The position numbers were made by a program, and so were the translations under genes. 64,000 nt of DNA from Novosphingobium hassiacum (GTDB lineage: Bacteria; Pseudomonadota; Alphaproteobacteria; Sphingomonadales; Sphingomonadaceae), in the NCBI RefSeq assembly GCF_014196055.1, contig NZ_JACICY010000010.1:1-64000 (forward strand), written 5' to 3'. Under the pieces are notes generated by a model, which was given only the letters and a program-made list of their open reading frames with translations, did not search any database and had not been told where the DNA came from. This document shows positions 51,615 through 59,993 of the stretch, piece after piece. Position 1 is the stretch's first letter; each line of letters starts with the position of its first letter.

Positions 51615-53789
51615 ATGGCAACACAAGCGGACGCAACAACGCGCGAAGCGATCTCTTTCTGCCGCATCTGCTCTGGCGGGTGCGGCGTGGTGCTGACCAT
51701 CGACAACGATGACCGCATCGTCGGGGTGCGGGGCGACGACGAGAATCCGCTGTCGCGTGGCTATGCCTGCTTCAAGGGCCGTCAGCCCGCTGCATCGCAC
51801 CATGGCCGCAACCGCCTGCTGCATCCTTTGAAGCGCTTGGCCGACGGAAGCTATGTCCAGATCTCCTCTGAACAGGCTCTGGCCGAGATTGCCGAGAAGC
51901 TGGGTGCTGTCCTCGACACGCATGGCAACGACGCCATGGCCATCTTTCTCGGTAACGGCGGCATGTTCAACATCGCCGGCTTCTACATGTTGCCAAGCTT
52001 CCTTGCGGCATTCGATTCCGACCAGTACTTTTCAACACTAACGATCGACCAGTCCGGCAAGATGGTCACCGCCGGGCGGCTTGGCACATGGGGCGCAGGC
52101 TACCCCGCACTTGCCGACATGGATGTGGCGTTGCTGTTCGGCGCCAATCCGCTGGTCAGCCATGCACAGCTCGGCTTTCTGCAGGAGGACCCCGTCCGCA
52201 CCTTGAAGAAGGAGCGCAAACGCGGCCTCAAGCTAATCACGGTCGACCCTCGCCGGACCGAGACGGGCCACTTTGCCGATATCGCACTGCAACCCTACCC
52301 CGGACAGGACGCGGCCATCGCGGGCGGACTCATCCGGCTGATCCTTGACGAAGGCTGGCACGATGCAGATTTCTGCGACCGCTGGGTGGGCGAGAAGCAA
52401 ATGGCGGCGCTGCAGCTCGCGGTAGAGCCACTGACCGAGGGCGCGGTCGAACGGCGTGCGGGCATCGAGCCGGGTTCTTTGCGACAGGTGGCACAGATGT
52501 TCGCTCGCGACGCGCAGACCGGCTGCGCCGCTGCGGCTACGGGCACTTCGATGGCGCCGCATTCGAACCTTGCCTTCCATCTGATCGAGACGCTCAATAT
52601 CATTTGCGGCCGCTACTTGCGCGAAGGCGATCCGGTGCACCAGATCAACGGGATGGGACCCAACGGCCAGCTCAAGGCGCAAGCCATGGGACCAACGCGG
52701 TTCTGGGAAGCAAGCGGCCCAAGCCGTATCCGCGGCACGCGGCGACTGTTTCAGGATCGCCCAACGGCAACGCTGGCCGACGAGATCCTGACGCCGGGCG
52801 AAGGCCAGATCCGGGCACTGTTAATTGACGGCGGCGATCCAATGACCTCGTGGCCCGATCAGCCAAAGACCGAAGCCGCGCTGGCATCGCTTGATCTTCT
52901 CGTCTGCATCGACCCTTGGCCCACGCCTACGACCAAATTCGCGCACTACATCCTGCCGCCAATGATGCAGTACGAGCGGGCCGATCTTCCGATGTATCTT
53001 CCGGGTTTTGCCAACTGGGCCGGAGCCTGGTCGCAATACACCCCGCCCGTCATCGCCCCGCCAGTTGGCGCCGATCTCGTGGAAGACTGGTACGTATTCT
53101 GGTCGCTGGCGCAGCGTCTGGGCCGCACGATCACCTATTGCGGGGTCAAGCCGCTCGACATGGCCACGCCGCCAACGACCGACGAATTGCTTGAGACGGT
53201 CCTGGCCGGGGCTCCGCACTCACTCGAGACCTTGAAAGCGCACCCTCACGGGCTCCACGCCGTGATTGAACAGACGACCGTGCTGCCAAGCGATCCAGGA
53301 TCATCTGGGCAGTTTGCACCCATGCCTGATGACGTCGCCGACGAACTGCGCACCTTCATTACCGATCGGTCCACTCCCGGGCAGTGGTTGCGCAAGGGGC
53401 AATCGTTCACCCACCTGCTCTCCTCGCGCCGGATGCGCGATCTGTTCAACTCGAACGGTCGCTTTGTCGATACGGTGCGTGCGCGAACGCCTTTCAACCC
53501 GGCCTTCCTGCACCCGTCCGACCTCGCGGAGCTGGGAATCGCTGCGGGCGACAAGATCGAGATCACATCTGCCCATGGTCGCGTAGTGGCCATTGCCGAT
53601 GCCGATGAAAGCCTGCGCGCAGGGGTGGTCTCAATCGCCCACGGCTGGGGCGATCCATCGGGGAGCAACGCACCGGTCGAAGCAAGCGGAACTGCGGTCA
53701 ACCGGCTGATCGACACCAGCACCCACTACGAAGCCATCAACGCGATGCCGCACATGTCCGCCATCCCGGTTAATCTACGGCGTCTTTAA
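51615..53789 (+). CDS. Molybdopterin-dependent oxidoreductase (DMSO-reductase superfamily)
   Basis: A 724-residue single-subunit enzyme of the formate-dehydrogenase/DMSO-reductase type. The N-terminal [4Fe-4S] ligands are Cys16, Cys19, Cys23 and Cys52 (CRICSGGC, later GYACFKG). The C-terminal molybdopterin-binding domain includes AGDKIEITSAHG. There is no twin-arginine signal, so it is cytoplasmic. The region where formate dehydrogenases carry Cys or selenocysteine reads STLTIDQSGKM, which has neither, so formate is unlikely. It may hydroxylate, dehydrogenate or reduce the carbon substrate. The start is ATG at 51615 after GGGGAG. It is convergent with the CoA-transferase (25-base gap). Confidence 0.87.
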   Translation: MATQADATTREAISFCRICSGGCGVVLTIDNDDRIVGVRGDDENPLSRGYACFKGRQPAASHHGRNRLLHPLKRLADGSYVQISSEQALAEIAEKLGAVLDTHGNDAMAIFLGNGGMFNIAGFYMLPSFLAAFDSDQYFSTLTIDQSGKMVTAGRLGTWGAGYPALADMDVALLFGANPLVSHAQLGFLQEDPVRTLKKERKRGLKLITVDPRRTETGHFADIALQPYPGQDAAIAGGLIRLILDEGWHDADFCDRWVGEKQMAALQLAVEPLTEGAVERRAGIEPGSLRQVAQMFARDAQTGCAAAATGTSMAPHSNLAFHLIETLNIICGRYLREGDPVHQINGMGPNGQLKAQAMGPTRFWEASGPSRIRGTRRLFQDRPTATLADEILTPGEGQIRALLIDGGDPMTSWPDQPKTEAALASLDLLVCIDPWPTPTTKFAHYILPPMMQYERADLPMYLPGFANWAGAWSQYTPPVIAPPVGADLVEDWYVFWSLAQRLGRTITYCGVKPLDMATPPTTDELLETVLAGAPHSLETLKAHPHGLHAVIEQTTVLPSDPGSSGQFAPMPDDVADELRTFITDRSTPGQWLRKGQSFTHLLSSRRMRDLFNSNGRFVDTVRARTPFNPAFLHPSDLAELGIAAGDKIEITSAHGRVVAIADADESLRAGVVSIAHGWGDPSGSNAPVEASGTAVNRLIDTSTHYEAINAMPHMSAIPVNLRRL

Positions 53790-53814
53790 AATGGCAAGGA
53801 TACCAGCGCTGAAA

Positions 53815-54966
53815 TCAGCTATGGCCACCTGAACGAAGTGCCGAGATGACCGCATCGCCATCTGACCCTGCTTCAGGTGCGGACGTGCGGACTACGAAGG
53901 GAATGCCCGAGATCTGTATCGGCTGGCTCACCAGTATCTGGGCCCCGCGCGTCGCCGAAGTGGCATTGCGGGTCATGCCGAGATGCTGGACCTGCTGATC
54001 GGCGAACACTTCGTCAAGGCCATAGACCGGGCCGCACGGCACGCCCTCGTCGGCCAGGTCCGCGATCCATTCGGCGCTGGTCCGGCGCGCGAGCGCGTGA
54101 CCGATTTCCTCGCGCAGCGCATCGCGAGATTGGTAGCGCGCACTGGCATCGGCGAAACGCGGATCTTCCAACCACTCCGTCCGTCCCACCACTCTGGCGA
54201 ACTTTGCGAATGTCGCGGAGGTTGCCGCTCCGATATTCACATGTCCATCAGCCGTGGCGAACATGCCCATCGGCACGCCGGTCGGGTGCTGGTTGCCTTC
54301 CTGACCGGGCACCACCCCTTCGGCAAGATAGCGCGCGGCCTGAAAATCGAGCAGCGCAATCCCGGCCTCCAACAGCGACGTGCGCACCCATCGGCCTACA
54401 CCGCTGATCTCACGATCGATCAGCGCAGTCATCACACCCAGCGCACAGTAAAGCCCCGCCACGCTGTCAGTCACGGCGTAACCGGCCCGAACCGGCCCTT
54501 GGCCGGGAATGCCGGTAACCGACATCAGCCCGGCGTAGCCCTGCGCAATTTGATCGATGCCGGGGCGCATTGCGTTCGGCCCGTCCTGGCCGAACCCCGA
54601 AATGCTACCATAAACCAGGCGAGGGTTCACCGCATGGAGCGTTTCGTAGTCGATACCAAGCCGGTGCTTCACGTCGGGCCGGTAGTTTTCCAGCAGCACG
54701 TCGGCGCTGCGCACAAGATCGAGGAAAACGGCCCGGTCGCCCTCGTCCTTGAGATTCAGCAGTATACTGCGCTTGTTGCGGTGCAGGTTCTGGAAATCGG
54801 GACTGTGCCTCCCGCCGGTCAGCTCGTCACCGCCATCCGGCGACTCGATCATGATGACGTCTGCGCCCCAGTCTGCGAACTGGCGTGCGGCCGTCGGTCC
54901 AGACCGGGCTCGGGTGAGATCGAGGATACGGAGATGAGAAAATGGCAGGCGTTGCGTGTCCATCAT
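53815..54966 (-). CDS. Class III (CaiB/BaiF) CoA-transferase
   Basis: A 383-residue CoA-transferase. Motifs: LRILDLTRARSGPTAARQFA and ADVIMIESPDGGD at the N-terminus, SAHVLLENYRPDV-like SADVLLENYRPDVKHRLGI, and the likely catalytic Asp in AVTDSVAGLYCALG. It moves CoA from one acyl-CoA to a free acid without ATP. Its ATG overlaps the TAA of the crotonase (TAATG), so the two are coupled; a second ATG follows directly. It ends the ligase-MFS-crotonase-transferase operon. Confidence 0.92.
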   Translation of the reverse strand: MMDTQRLPFSHLRILDLTRARSGPTAARQFADWGADVIMIESPDGGDELTGGRHSPDFQNLHRNKRSILLNLKDEGDRAVFLDLVRSADVLLENYRPDVKHRLGIDYETLHAVNPRLVYGSISGFGQDGPNAMRPGIDQIAQGYAGLMSVTGIPGQGPVRAGYAVTDSVAGLYCALGVMTALIDREISGVGRWVRTSLLEAGIALLDFQAARYLAEGVVPGQEGNQHPTGVPMGMFATADGHVNIGAATSATFAKFARVVGRTEWLEDPRFADASARYQSRDALREEIGHALARRTSAEWIADLADEGVPCGPVYGLDEVFADQQVQHLGMTRNATSATRGAQILVSQPIQISGIPFVVRTSAPEAGSDGDAVISALRSGGHS

Positions 54967-55775
54967 TATCGCCCCTTGAAGATCGCGGCGCGCTTTTCGC
55001 GGAAGGCCTGGGTTGCTTCTGCATAGTCTTCGCTTTGCAGGCACTGCGCCTCGCGGGTCCGGCATGCCGCCTCGTCCAGATCGCCCGATGGGCCCACAAT
55101 CATATCAATGATGAACTTCGAAGCTGCGATCGAAAGCGGGGCGTTTCCTGCAAACGCCATGGCCACCTCCTTTACGTGGTCGGCCAGACCGTCCGAAGCC
55201 GAGACCTCGTCAACAAGTCCGATCCGCAACGCTTCGGCCGCATCGAAACTGGCAGCGGAAAACATGATCCGCTTTGCCTGCGACGGACCGACAAGCGCAA
55301 CCAGCTGGCGCAGGCCCTGGAGATCATAGCTCAAGCCACGCTTGGCGGCAGGGATGCCCAGTTTCGCATCGTGCGCGGCAATCCTGATGTCGCAGGACGC
55401 AGCCAAGCCCATACCACCACCAAGGCAATAGCCACGGATCATGGCAATCGTGGGCTTTTCCATGCGTTTCAGACTGGCCATCGCCATCCGTCCGATCTGG
55501 TCATATTCGTCGAGCGCCGAGGCATCCGCGCGCAGCGCGCTGAACTCCGAGATATCGCCGCCAGCACAGAAGTTTCGCCCGTCAGCGCCGGTCACGATAA
55601 CCACGCGTATCGAAGCATCTTGTGCGAGCCGGGTGGCGCCAACTTCAAGATCGCGCCACATCGAAAGCGACATCGCGTTCATGCGGGCAGGATTGTCGAT
55701 CAGCAACCAGCCGATAGCGCCATCCACCTCACATCGGACCTGCCGTACGGCTACCGCCTGCTTTTCATCCGACAT
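54966..55775 (-). CDS. Enoyl-CoA hydratase/isomerase (crotonase family)
   Basis: A 269-residue crotonase. Motifs: GRNFCAGGDISEFSAL and RGYCLGGGMGLAASCD; the active-site region LGIPAAKRGLSYDLQGLRQL lacks the canonical second Glu. This resembles the group annotated as enoyl-CoA hydratase/isomerase of unclear specificity. The start is ATG at 55775 after GAGAGG; a TTG two codons earlier is less likely. It lies between the MFS and CoA-transferase genes. Confidence 0.88.
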   Translation of the reverse strand: MSDEKQAVAVRQVRCEVDGAIGWLLIDNPARMNAMSLSMWRDLEVGATRLAQDASIRVVIVTGADGRNFCAGGDISEFSALRADASALDEYDQIGRMAMASLKRMEKPTIAMIRGYCLGGGMGLAASCDIRIAAHDAKLGIPAAKRGLSYDLQGLRQLVALVGPSQAKRIMFSAASFDAAEALRIGLVDEVSASDGLADHVKEVAMAFAGNAPLSIAASKFIIDMIVGPSGDLDEAACRTREAQCLQSEDYAEATQAFREKRAAIFKGR

Positions 55776-55791
55776 CTTCAATCCTCTCAGG

Positions 55792-57192
55792 TCAGGCTGC
55801 TGTGCTGCTTGGTGCGTGCATCAGGGACAGGCGCTGCGCGCTGCGTGCAGTCAGAAGGAACAGGGCAGTCGCAATCACATACCCACTGCCGGTCACGATC
55901 AGCAGGGCGATGCCAAGCGAATTTGCGCCACCGATCATATCCGACGCATAGCCGACAGCGAGCGGACCGAGCCCGAAGCCGATGCACATGTTGCCGACAG
56001 AAATCAGCGCCACTAGTGTCCCGCGCATTCCGACCGGGGTCAGAGCGATTACGGCCGCCATGCCGGGCGTGGTAAGCCCGAGTGACAGGAACTGCCAGCC
56101 CACGAAGCAGATCACGACGACGACTGCTTCATGCGCGACAAGCATACCAACGGCGGCAGCCAGCGTGGCAAAGCTCAGCACGCTCAACAAAAGGAACAGG
56201 CGATGCTGTCCTTTCTGCACCATCCGGTCGGCCAACAGGCCCACGAGAAACGGGCTCACCAGCGCAAGCGCCGATCCGATGCCAGTGAACAGTCCTACTT
56301 GCTGAAGGCTGAAACCATGATTTCGTTGTAGTAGCGATGCGCCGAACGCCGAGAGCGGCGCGCCGGCGAAAACCGAGAGCAGCAGCGCCAGTGCAAAAGG
56401 CGCCATGCGGCGGTCGCTGAACACAAATGCAAGCGCGCTGCGATACGAGGCGGCCTGGTAGGTGCCGGCCGGAGTCTCCGCGTCGAATTGCCCGCGAGAC
56501 GGCTCACGCAGCCGCCAGAAGATCAGGATCGACAACAGCAGACCCGGCAATCCCCCTGCGAAGAAGACCGCGCGCCATCCATAGGCCGTTGCCAGCCACC
56601 CCGTAAGCCCACTGGCCAGCAGGATGCCCAATGGCACGCCAACCTTGTACACGCCAATCGCGCTCGATCGCTTGGCCGGGGGAAAGACGTCGCTGATGAT
56701 AGAAATGGAAGCAGGATTACCGCCCGCCTCTGCAGCCCCGAGTGCACCGCGTGTCAGCAGCAGCATGACGTAGTTGACGGCAAAGCCGGTCATAAACGTC
56801 ATCGTGCTCCAGATTGCCAGGACTGCGGCGATGAAATTCCTGCGGCTGTAACGGTCGATCACGGGGCCGAGCAGGAGCCCTGCAACGCCGTACGACACAC
56901 CGAAGGCAAGGCCGATGAACATCCCGAGCTGACCGTCGCTGAGGCCGAACTCTCGCTTCACCGGCTCGGCCACCAATTGGGGTATGGTACGGTCCAGCGA
57001 CATGAGCACGTTAGCCCCGGTCAGCATGAGCAGCGTCATCCATGCCGTGGAGCGATCAAACTCGCTGCCAGCCGCCGGTGTTGGTGTTTGCGTCAAAGTT
57101 GGGTCCTTGCAGGCCTGTGCCGAGAGCTTGGTCGTCGAAGGCTGGCGCGCACTGTTCACAGGATATGTGGCGACCAGAATGTCACGCACCAT
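55792..57192 (-). CDS. MFS transporter
   Basis: A 466-residue major-facilitator protein with about twelve hydrophobic segments. The loop 2-3 motif is LLGPVIDRYSRRNF; an early TM1 ends LMSLDRTIPQL. It would move an organic acid or the substrate across the inner membrane. The start is uncertain: ATG at 57192 is annotated, but TTG at 57096 has AAGGACC seven bases upstream and would give a more usual ~20-residue tail before TM1. It follows the acyl-CoA ligase closely, suggesting that uptake is coupled to CoA activation. Confidence 0.88.
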   Translation of the reverse strand: MVRDILVATYPVNSARQPSTTKLSAQACKDPTLTQTPTPAAGSEFDRSTAWMTLLMLTGANVLMSLDRTIPQLVAEPVKREFGLSDGQLGMFIGLAFGVSYGVAGLLLGPVIDRYSRRNFIAAVLAIWSTMTFMTGFAVNYVMLLLTRGALGAAEAGGNPASISIISDVFPPAKRSSAIGVYKVGVPLGILLASGLTGWLATAYGWRAVFFAGGLPGLLLSILIFWRLREPSRGQFDAETPAGTYQAASYRSALAFVFSDRRMAPFALALLLSVFAGAPLSAFGASLLQRNHGFSLQQVGLFTGIGSALALVSPFLVGLLADRMVQKGQHRLFLLLSVLSFATLAAAVGMLVAHEAVVVVICFVGWQFLSLGLTTPGMAAVIALTPVGMRGTLVALISVGNMCIGFGLGPLAVGYASDMIGGANSLGIALLIVTGSGYVIATALFLLTARSAQRLSLMHAPSSTAA

Positions 57193-57204
57193 GAGCACGG
57201 AAGA

Positions 57205-58728
57205 TCAGGCACCTTCCTGCGGCTCGGCGAGGCAATCCACATAGGCGGTTCGCAAGAGGTTCTTCTGCACCTTGCCCATCGCGTTGCGCGGGAGTTCATC
57301 GACGAAAATGATGCGCTTGGGGCATTTGAAGCGCGCAAGCCGTTCGCGCAAATGCGCCAGAACCTCGGCTTCATCGCCACGTCCAATCGCCAGCGCGACG
57401 ACCGCCTCTCCGAAATCCGGATGAGGCACACCGATAACGGCACTTTCCTCAATTCCTTCCATCGCGTCGAGCGCAAGCTCGACCTCCTTGGGATAGACAT
57501 TGTATCCGCCCGAAATGATGAGGTCCTTGGCGCGGCCCGAGATACGCAAGCATCCATCTGCGTCGAGTTCGCCCACATCGCCGGTGACGAAGAAGCCATC
57601 GGCGGTCATGTCCTCGGCGGTCTTGTCGGGCTTGCGCCAATAGCCGGAAAACACGCTGGGACCACGAATCTGGATCGGGCCGGCATCGCCCTCAGCGCAG
57701 TCAACGCGGATCTCGGTCCCTGCAACTGCATAGCCCACTGTGCCGGCGAGGCGTTCGCCCGTCAGCGGGTTGGAGGCAATGACCATGGATTCGGACATGC
57801 CGTACCGTTCAAGTATGCGCTTGCCGGTGCGTTCCTCGAAAGTCTCGAATGTGGCGTCGAGCAGTGGCGCGGAACCCGAAATGAAGACGCGCACATTCAT
57901 CGCTGCGGACCGCGTGAAACGTGGTTCGGCAAGGAGCCGCGTGTAAAACGTCGGCACGCCCATCATCACCGTCGCGCGGCCAAGCTGCCCCAGCACCGCA
58001 TCGACGTCGAACTTCGCCAGCCACAGCATCGCACTTCCGGTCAACAGCGCACAATGGGTCGCGATCAGCAGGCCATGCGCGTGAAACACAGGCAAGGCAT
58101 GAAGCAAAACGTCGTCCGGCGTGAAGGCCCACGCATCGATCAGGCCCAGCGCGTTGGTGGCGAGCGCGCCATGGCTCAACATCGCGCCCTTGGGTTGCCC
58201 GGTGGTGCCCGAGGTATAAATCAGCACCGCGATATCTTGGGCTTCGCGTGCAACCGATTGTCCGAGCGGTCGCTGCTTGCTTGCCTCTGCAAGCAGCGCT
58301 TCGGGTTGATCGACGAACAGGGCCGGTTCCGCATCTGCGCGAAAATAGTCCATCTCGGCAGAGGTATACGCACTGTTGAGCGGAACGAACACACCACCTG
58401 CTTTCAACGTCGCCAGGTACAGCATGAGATATGCAGCGCTTTTCGGTGCCTGCGCCATCACGCGATCGCCCGGTGTGACGCCGCGCCCGACCAGCAAAGA
58501 TGCCAGCCTTCCGACATCGTCGGCCAACTTCGCGTACGAAATGACTGCCCCGTCCTCAAGGATCAGACAGGCTGCTGCGCCATTAGCCGCAAAGCGGCTG
58601 GCAAACAGATCATACAGGTTGCCGGATGGGGCGGCCGCGCCGCTGCTTCCCACATCCGCCGATCGCGCAGCGGCTTGGGAAAGCGCAGAGTCCGCGGAAC
58701 CGGAATCCACAGAGATATCGCCAGCCAA
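57205..58728 (-). CDS. AMP-forming acyl-CoA ligase (malonyl-CoA-synthetase-like)
   Basis: A 507-residue ANL enzyme. P-loop IYTSGTTGQPKGAMLSHG, hinge TGDVGELDADGCLRISGRAK, and C-terminal Lys in PRNAMGKVQKNLLR. It resembles MatB-type ligases. It begins with TTG at 58728, preceded by a strong GGAGGAGGAAG ribosome-binding site. Residues 8-36 form an Ala/Ser-rich tail (SGSADSALSQAAARSADVGS) before the enzyme fold, which is unusual. It heads an operon with MFS, crotonase and CoA-transferase and is divergent from the second LysR gene. Confidence 0.9.
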   Translation of the reverse strand: MAGDISVDSGSADSALSQAAARSADVGSSGAAAPSGNLYDLFASRFAANGAAACLILEDGAVISYAKLADDVGRLASLLVGRGVTPGDRVMAQAPKSAAYLMLYLATLKAGGVFVPLNSAYTSAEMDYFRADAEPALFVDQPEALLAEASKQRPLGQSVAREAQDIAVLIYTSGTTGQPKGAMLSHGALATNALGLIDAWAFTPDDVLLHALPVFHAHGLLIATHCALLTGSAMLWLAKFDVDAVLGQLGRATVMMGVPTFYTRLLAEPRFTRSAAMNVRVFISGSAPLLDATFETFEERTGKRILERYGMSESMVIASNPLTGERLAGTVGYAVAGTEIRVDCAEGDAGPIQIRGPSVFSGYWRKPDKTAEDMTADGFFVTGDVGELDADGCLRISGRAKDLIISGGYNVYPKEVELALDAMEGIEESAVIGVPHPDFGEAVVALAIGRGDEAEVLAHLRERLARFKCPKRIIFVDELPRNAMGKVQKNLLRTAYVDCLAEPQEGA

Positions 58729-58838
58729 AATCTTCCTCCTCCACTGCCCGGGCTAAACACCCTCCCGTGGCGTTGGCACTGACGCCGAACTGCCCACGGA
58801 AAAGGTCGTTTTGTCAGGTGCGGCTCTTGCGCCATGCA

Positions 58839-58966
58839 GTGTTGCATGATGCACAAATCGCAACACACCGAATTCCCGTAGCAACACGCCCAACGTCGCT
58901 GGTGCCGAGTTTTCTATGGTCTCGAGAAGGCATAGGCAATCGCAACCTTGTCAACGACCGTTGCGA
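58839..58966. promoter_or_regulatory. Two GCAAC-type inverted repeats in the LysR/ligase divergent region
   Basis: GTGTTGC (58839-58845) pairs with GCAACAC (58860-58866), and TCGCAAC (58940-58946) pairs with GTTGCGA (58960-58966). A single GCAACAC copy lies between them (58881-58887). All share the half-site GCAAC. This is the 287-base gap between the TTG of the ligase and the LysR start, the usual place for LysR-bound operators. Confidence 0.55.
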
Positions 58967-59015
58967 AAACGTAGACGCTCATGTGGCTTGGTTATTTCTC
59001 ATTGGAAGGACTGCA

Positions 59016-59924
59016 ATGCCAGACAGGCTACCCTCGTTCCGTGGCATCGAGGCGTTTCTGGCAGCAGCCGAAGCGCTAAACCTCAGGCTTGTCGCGACAA
59101 ATCTCAACATCAGCGTATCAGCCGTCAGTCGGCGCATCATGGCGCTCGAGGAAGAGGTCGGCGCGCAACTGTTTGTCCGTGGTTCGCGCAAGCTTGCTCT
59201 TACCCCGGCCGGGGCTCGCTACAGGGATCATCTTCTGCCCAGTATGGAGATCGTCCGGCAAGCTACCAAAGCGATAGCCATGGACAACGACGAGCTGAAG
59301 ATCCTCAGCCTGCCGTCGTTTCTTGCAAGCTGGCTTTCACCTCGGCTCGCCGGCTTCACCAGTCAGTTTCCGGACGTGACGCTGGAGTTCTCGACGCTGC
59401 GGAAGCGCCGAGTGGGCCATCCCGACATAGTCATCGAGCCGCGCTTCGTCGATGATGACAGTGCCGAGATCGAAAAGCTGTTTTCGTGGATCAGTACGCC
59501 GGTTTGCACTGAATCCGTTGTGCATCAGCTGGCGCTCGTTGCACCGGAAGATCTGCTGCGGGCCCGGTTGATAGACCTTAGCGCACCGATTTCGAGCTGG
59601 GACATTTGGTTTGCGAAAGCCGGCCTGTCCGACAAGACAGGCGTCACATGGCTTCGCTTCGATTCGTTCATGCTGATGATGGCGGCAGTCCGACACGGAC
59701 AGGGCGTGGGCACCGCGTCGCTGTACCAGCAAGTCGGGGACAGCGACCTTGTTGCGCCATTCGAGATCGCCTCGCGACCGCCCGGCGGGATCTACATCCA
59801 GAAACCGCAGGGTTATGAGCGCAGGATCGTCCGCTTTTTCCGTCAGTGGCTGATGGAAGAAGTCGCCCGCTGCCGACTGGCCATCCCGGCATGGGCCAAG
59901 ACGACAAGCGGGGTTGAGTACTGA
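59016..59924 (+). CDS. LysR-family transcriptional regulator
   Basis: A 302-residue LysR regulator. The N-terminal helix-turn-helix is FLAAAEALNLRLVATNLNIS followed by VSAVSRRIMALEEEVGAQLF, then RKLALTPAG; the effector domain follows. The start MPDRLPSFRGIE at 59016 follows GGAAGGA. It is similar over the DNA-binding part to the LysR at 23457, so the two may recognise related sites. It is divergent from the acyl-CoA ligase operon, its most likely target. Confidence 0.92.
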   Translation: MPDRLPSFRGIEAFLAAAEALNLRLVATNLNISVSAVSRRIMALEEEVGAQLFVRGSRKLALTPAGARYRDHLLPSMEIVRQATKAIAMDNDELKILSLPSFLASWLSPRLAGFTSQFPDVTLEFSTLRKRRVGHPDIVIEPRFVDDDSAEIEKLFSWISTPVCTESVVHQLALVAPEDLLRARLIDLSAPISSWDIWFAKAGLSDKTGVTWLRFDSFMLMMAAVRHGQGVGTASLYQQVGDSDLVAPFEIASRPPGGIYIQKPQGYERRIVRFFRQWLMEEVARCRLAIPAWAKTTSGVEY

Positions 59925-59956
59925 ACAGCGCGTGCACACCTGATCGTAAAGGCATT

Positions 59957-59986
59957 CTGCCCGGTGAACTTTCGCTCACCGGGCAG
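59957..59986. terminator. Bidirectional hairpin between LysR and TonB receptor C
   Basis: CTGCCCGGTGA (59957-59967) is the perfect complement of TCACCGGGCAG (59976-59986) with an eight-base loop. It lies in the 69 bases between two convergent genes. No long T run follows on either strand. Confidence 0.72.
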
Positions 59987-59993
59987 TCCACCA

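Noticed and set aside
51615..53789. Formate dehydrogenase
   Set aside because: No Cys or selenocysteine at the metal site, no Tat signal and no partner subunit genes.
56488..58782. A 764-codon open frame on the plus strand opposite the MFS and ligase genes
   Set aside because: Both genes on the minus strand have full motifs and ribosome-binding sites; the antisense frame is His/Arg/Gln-rich and matches no family.
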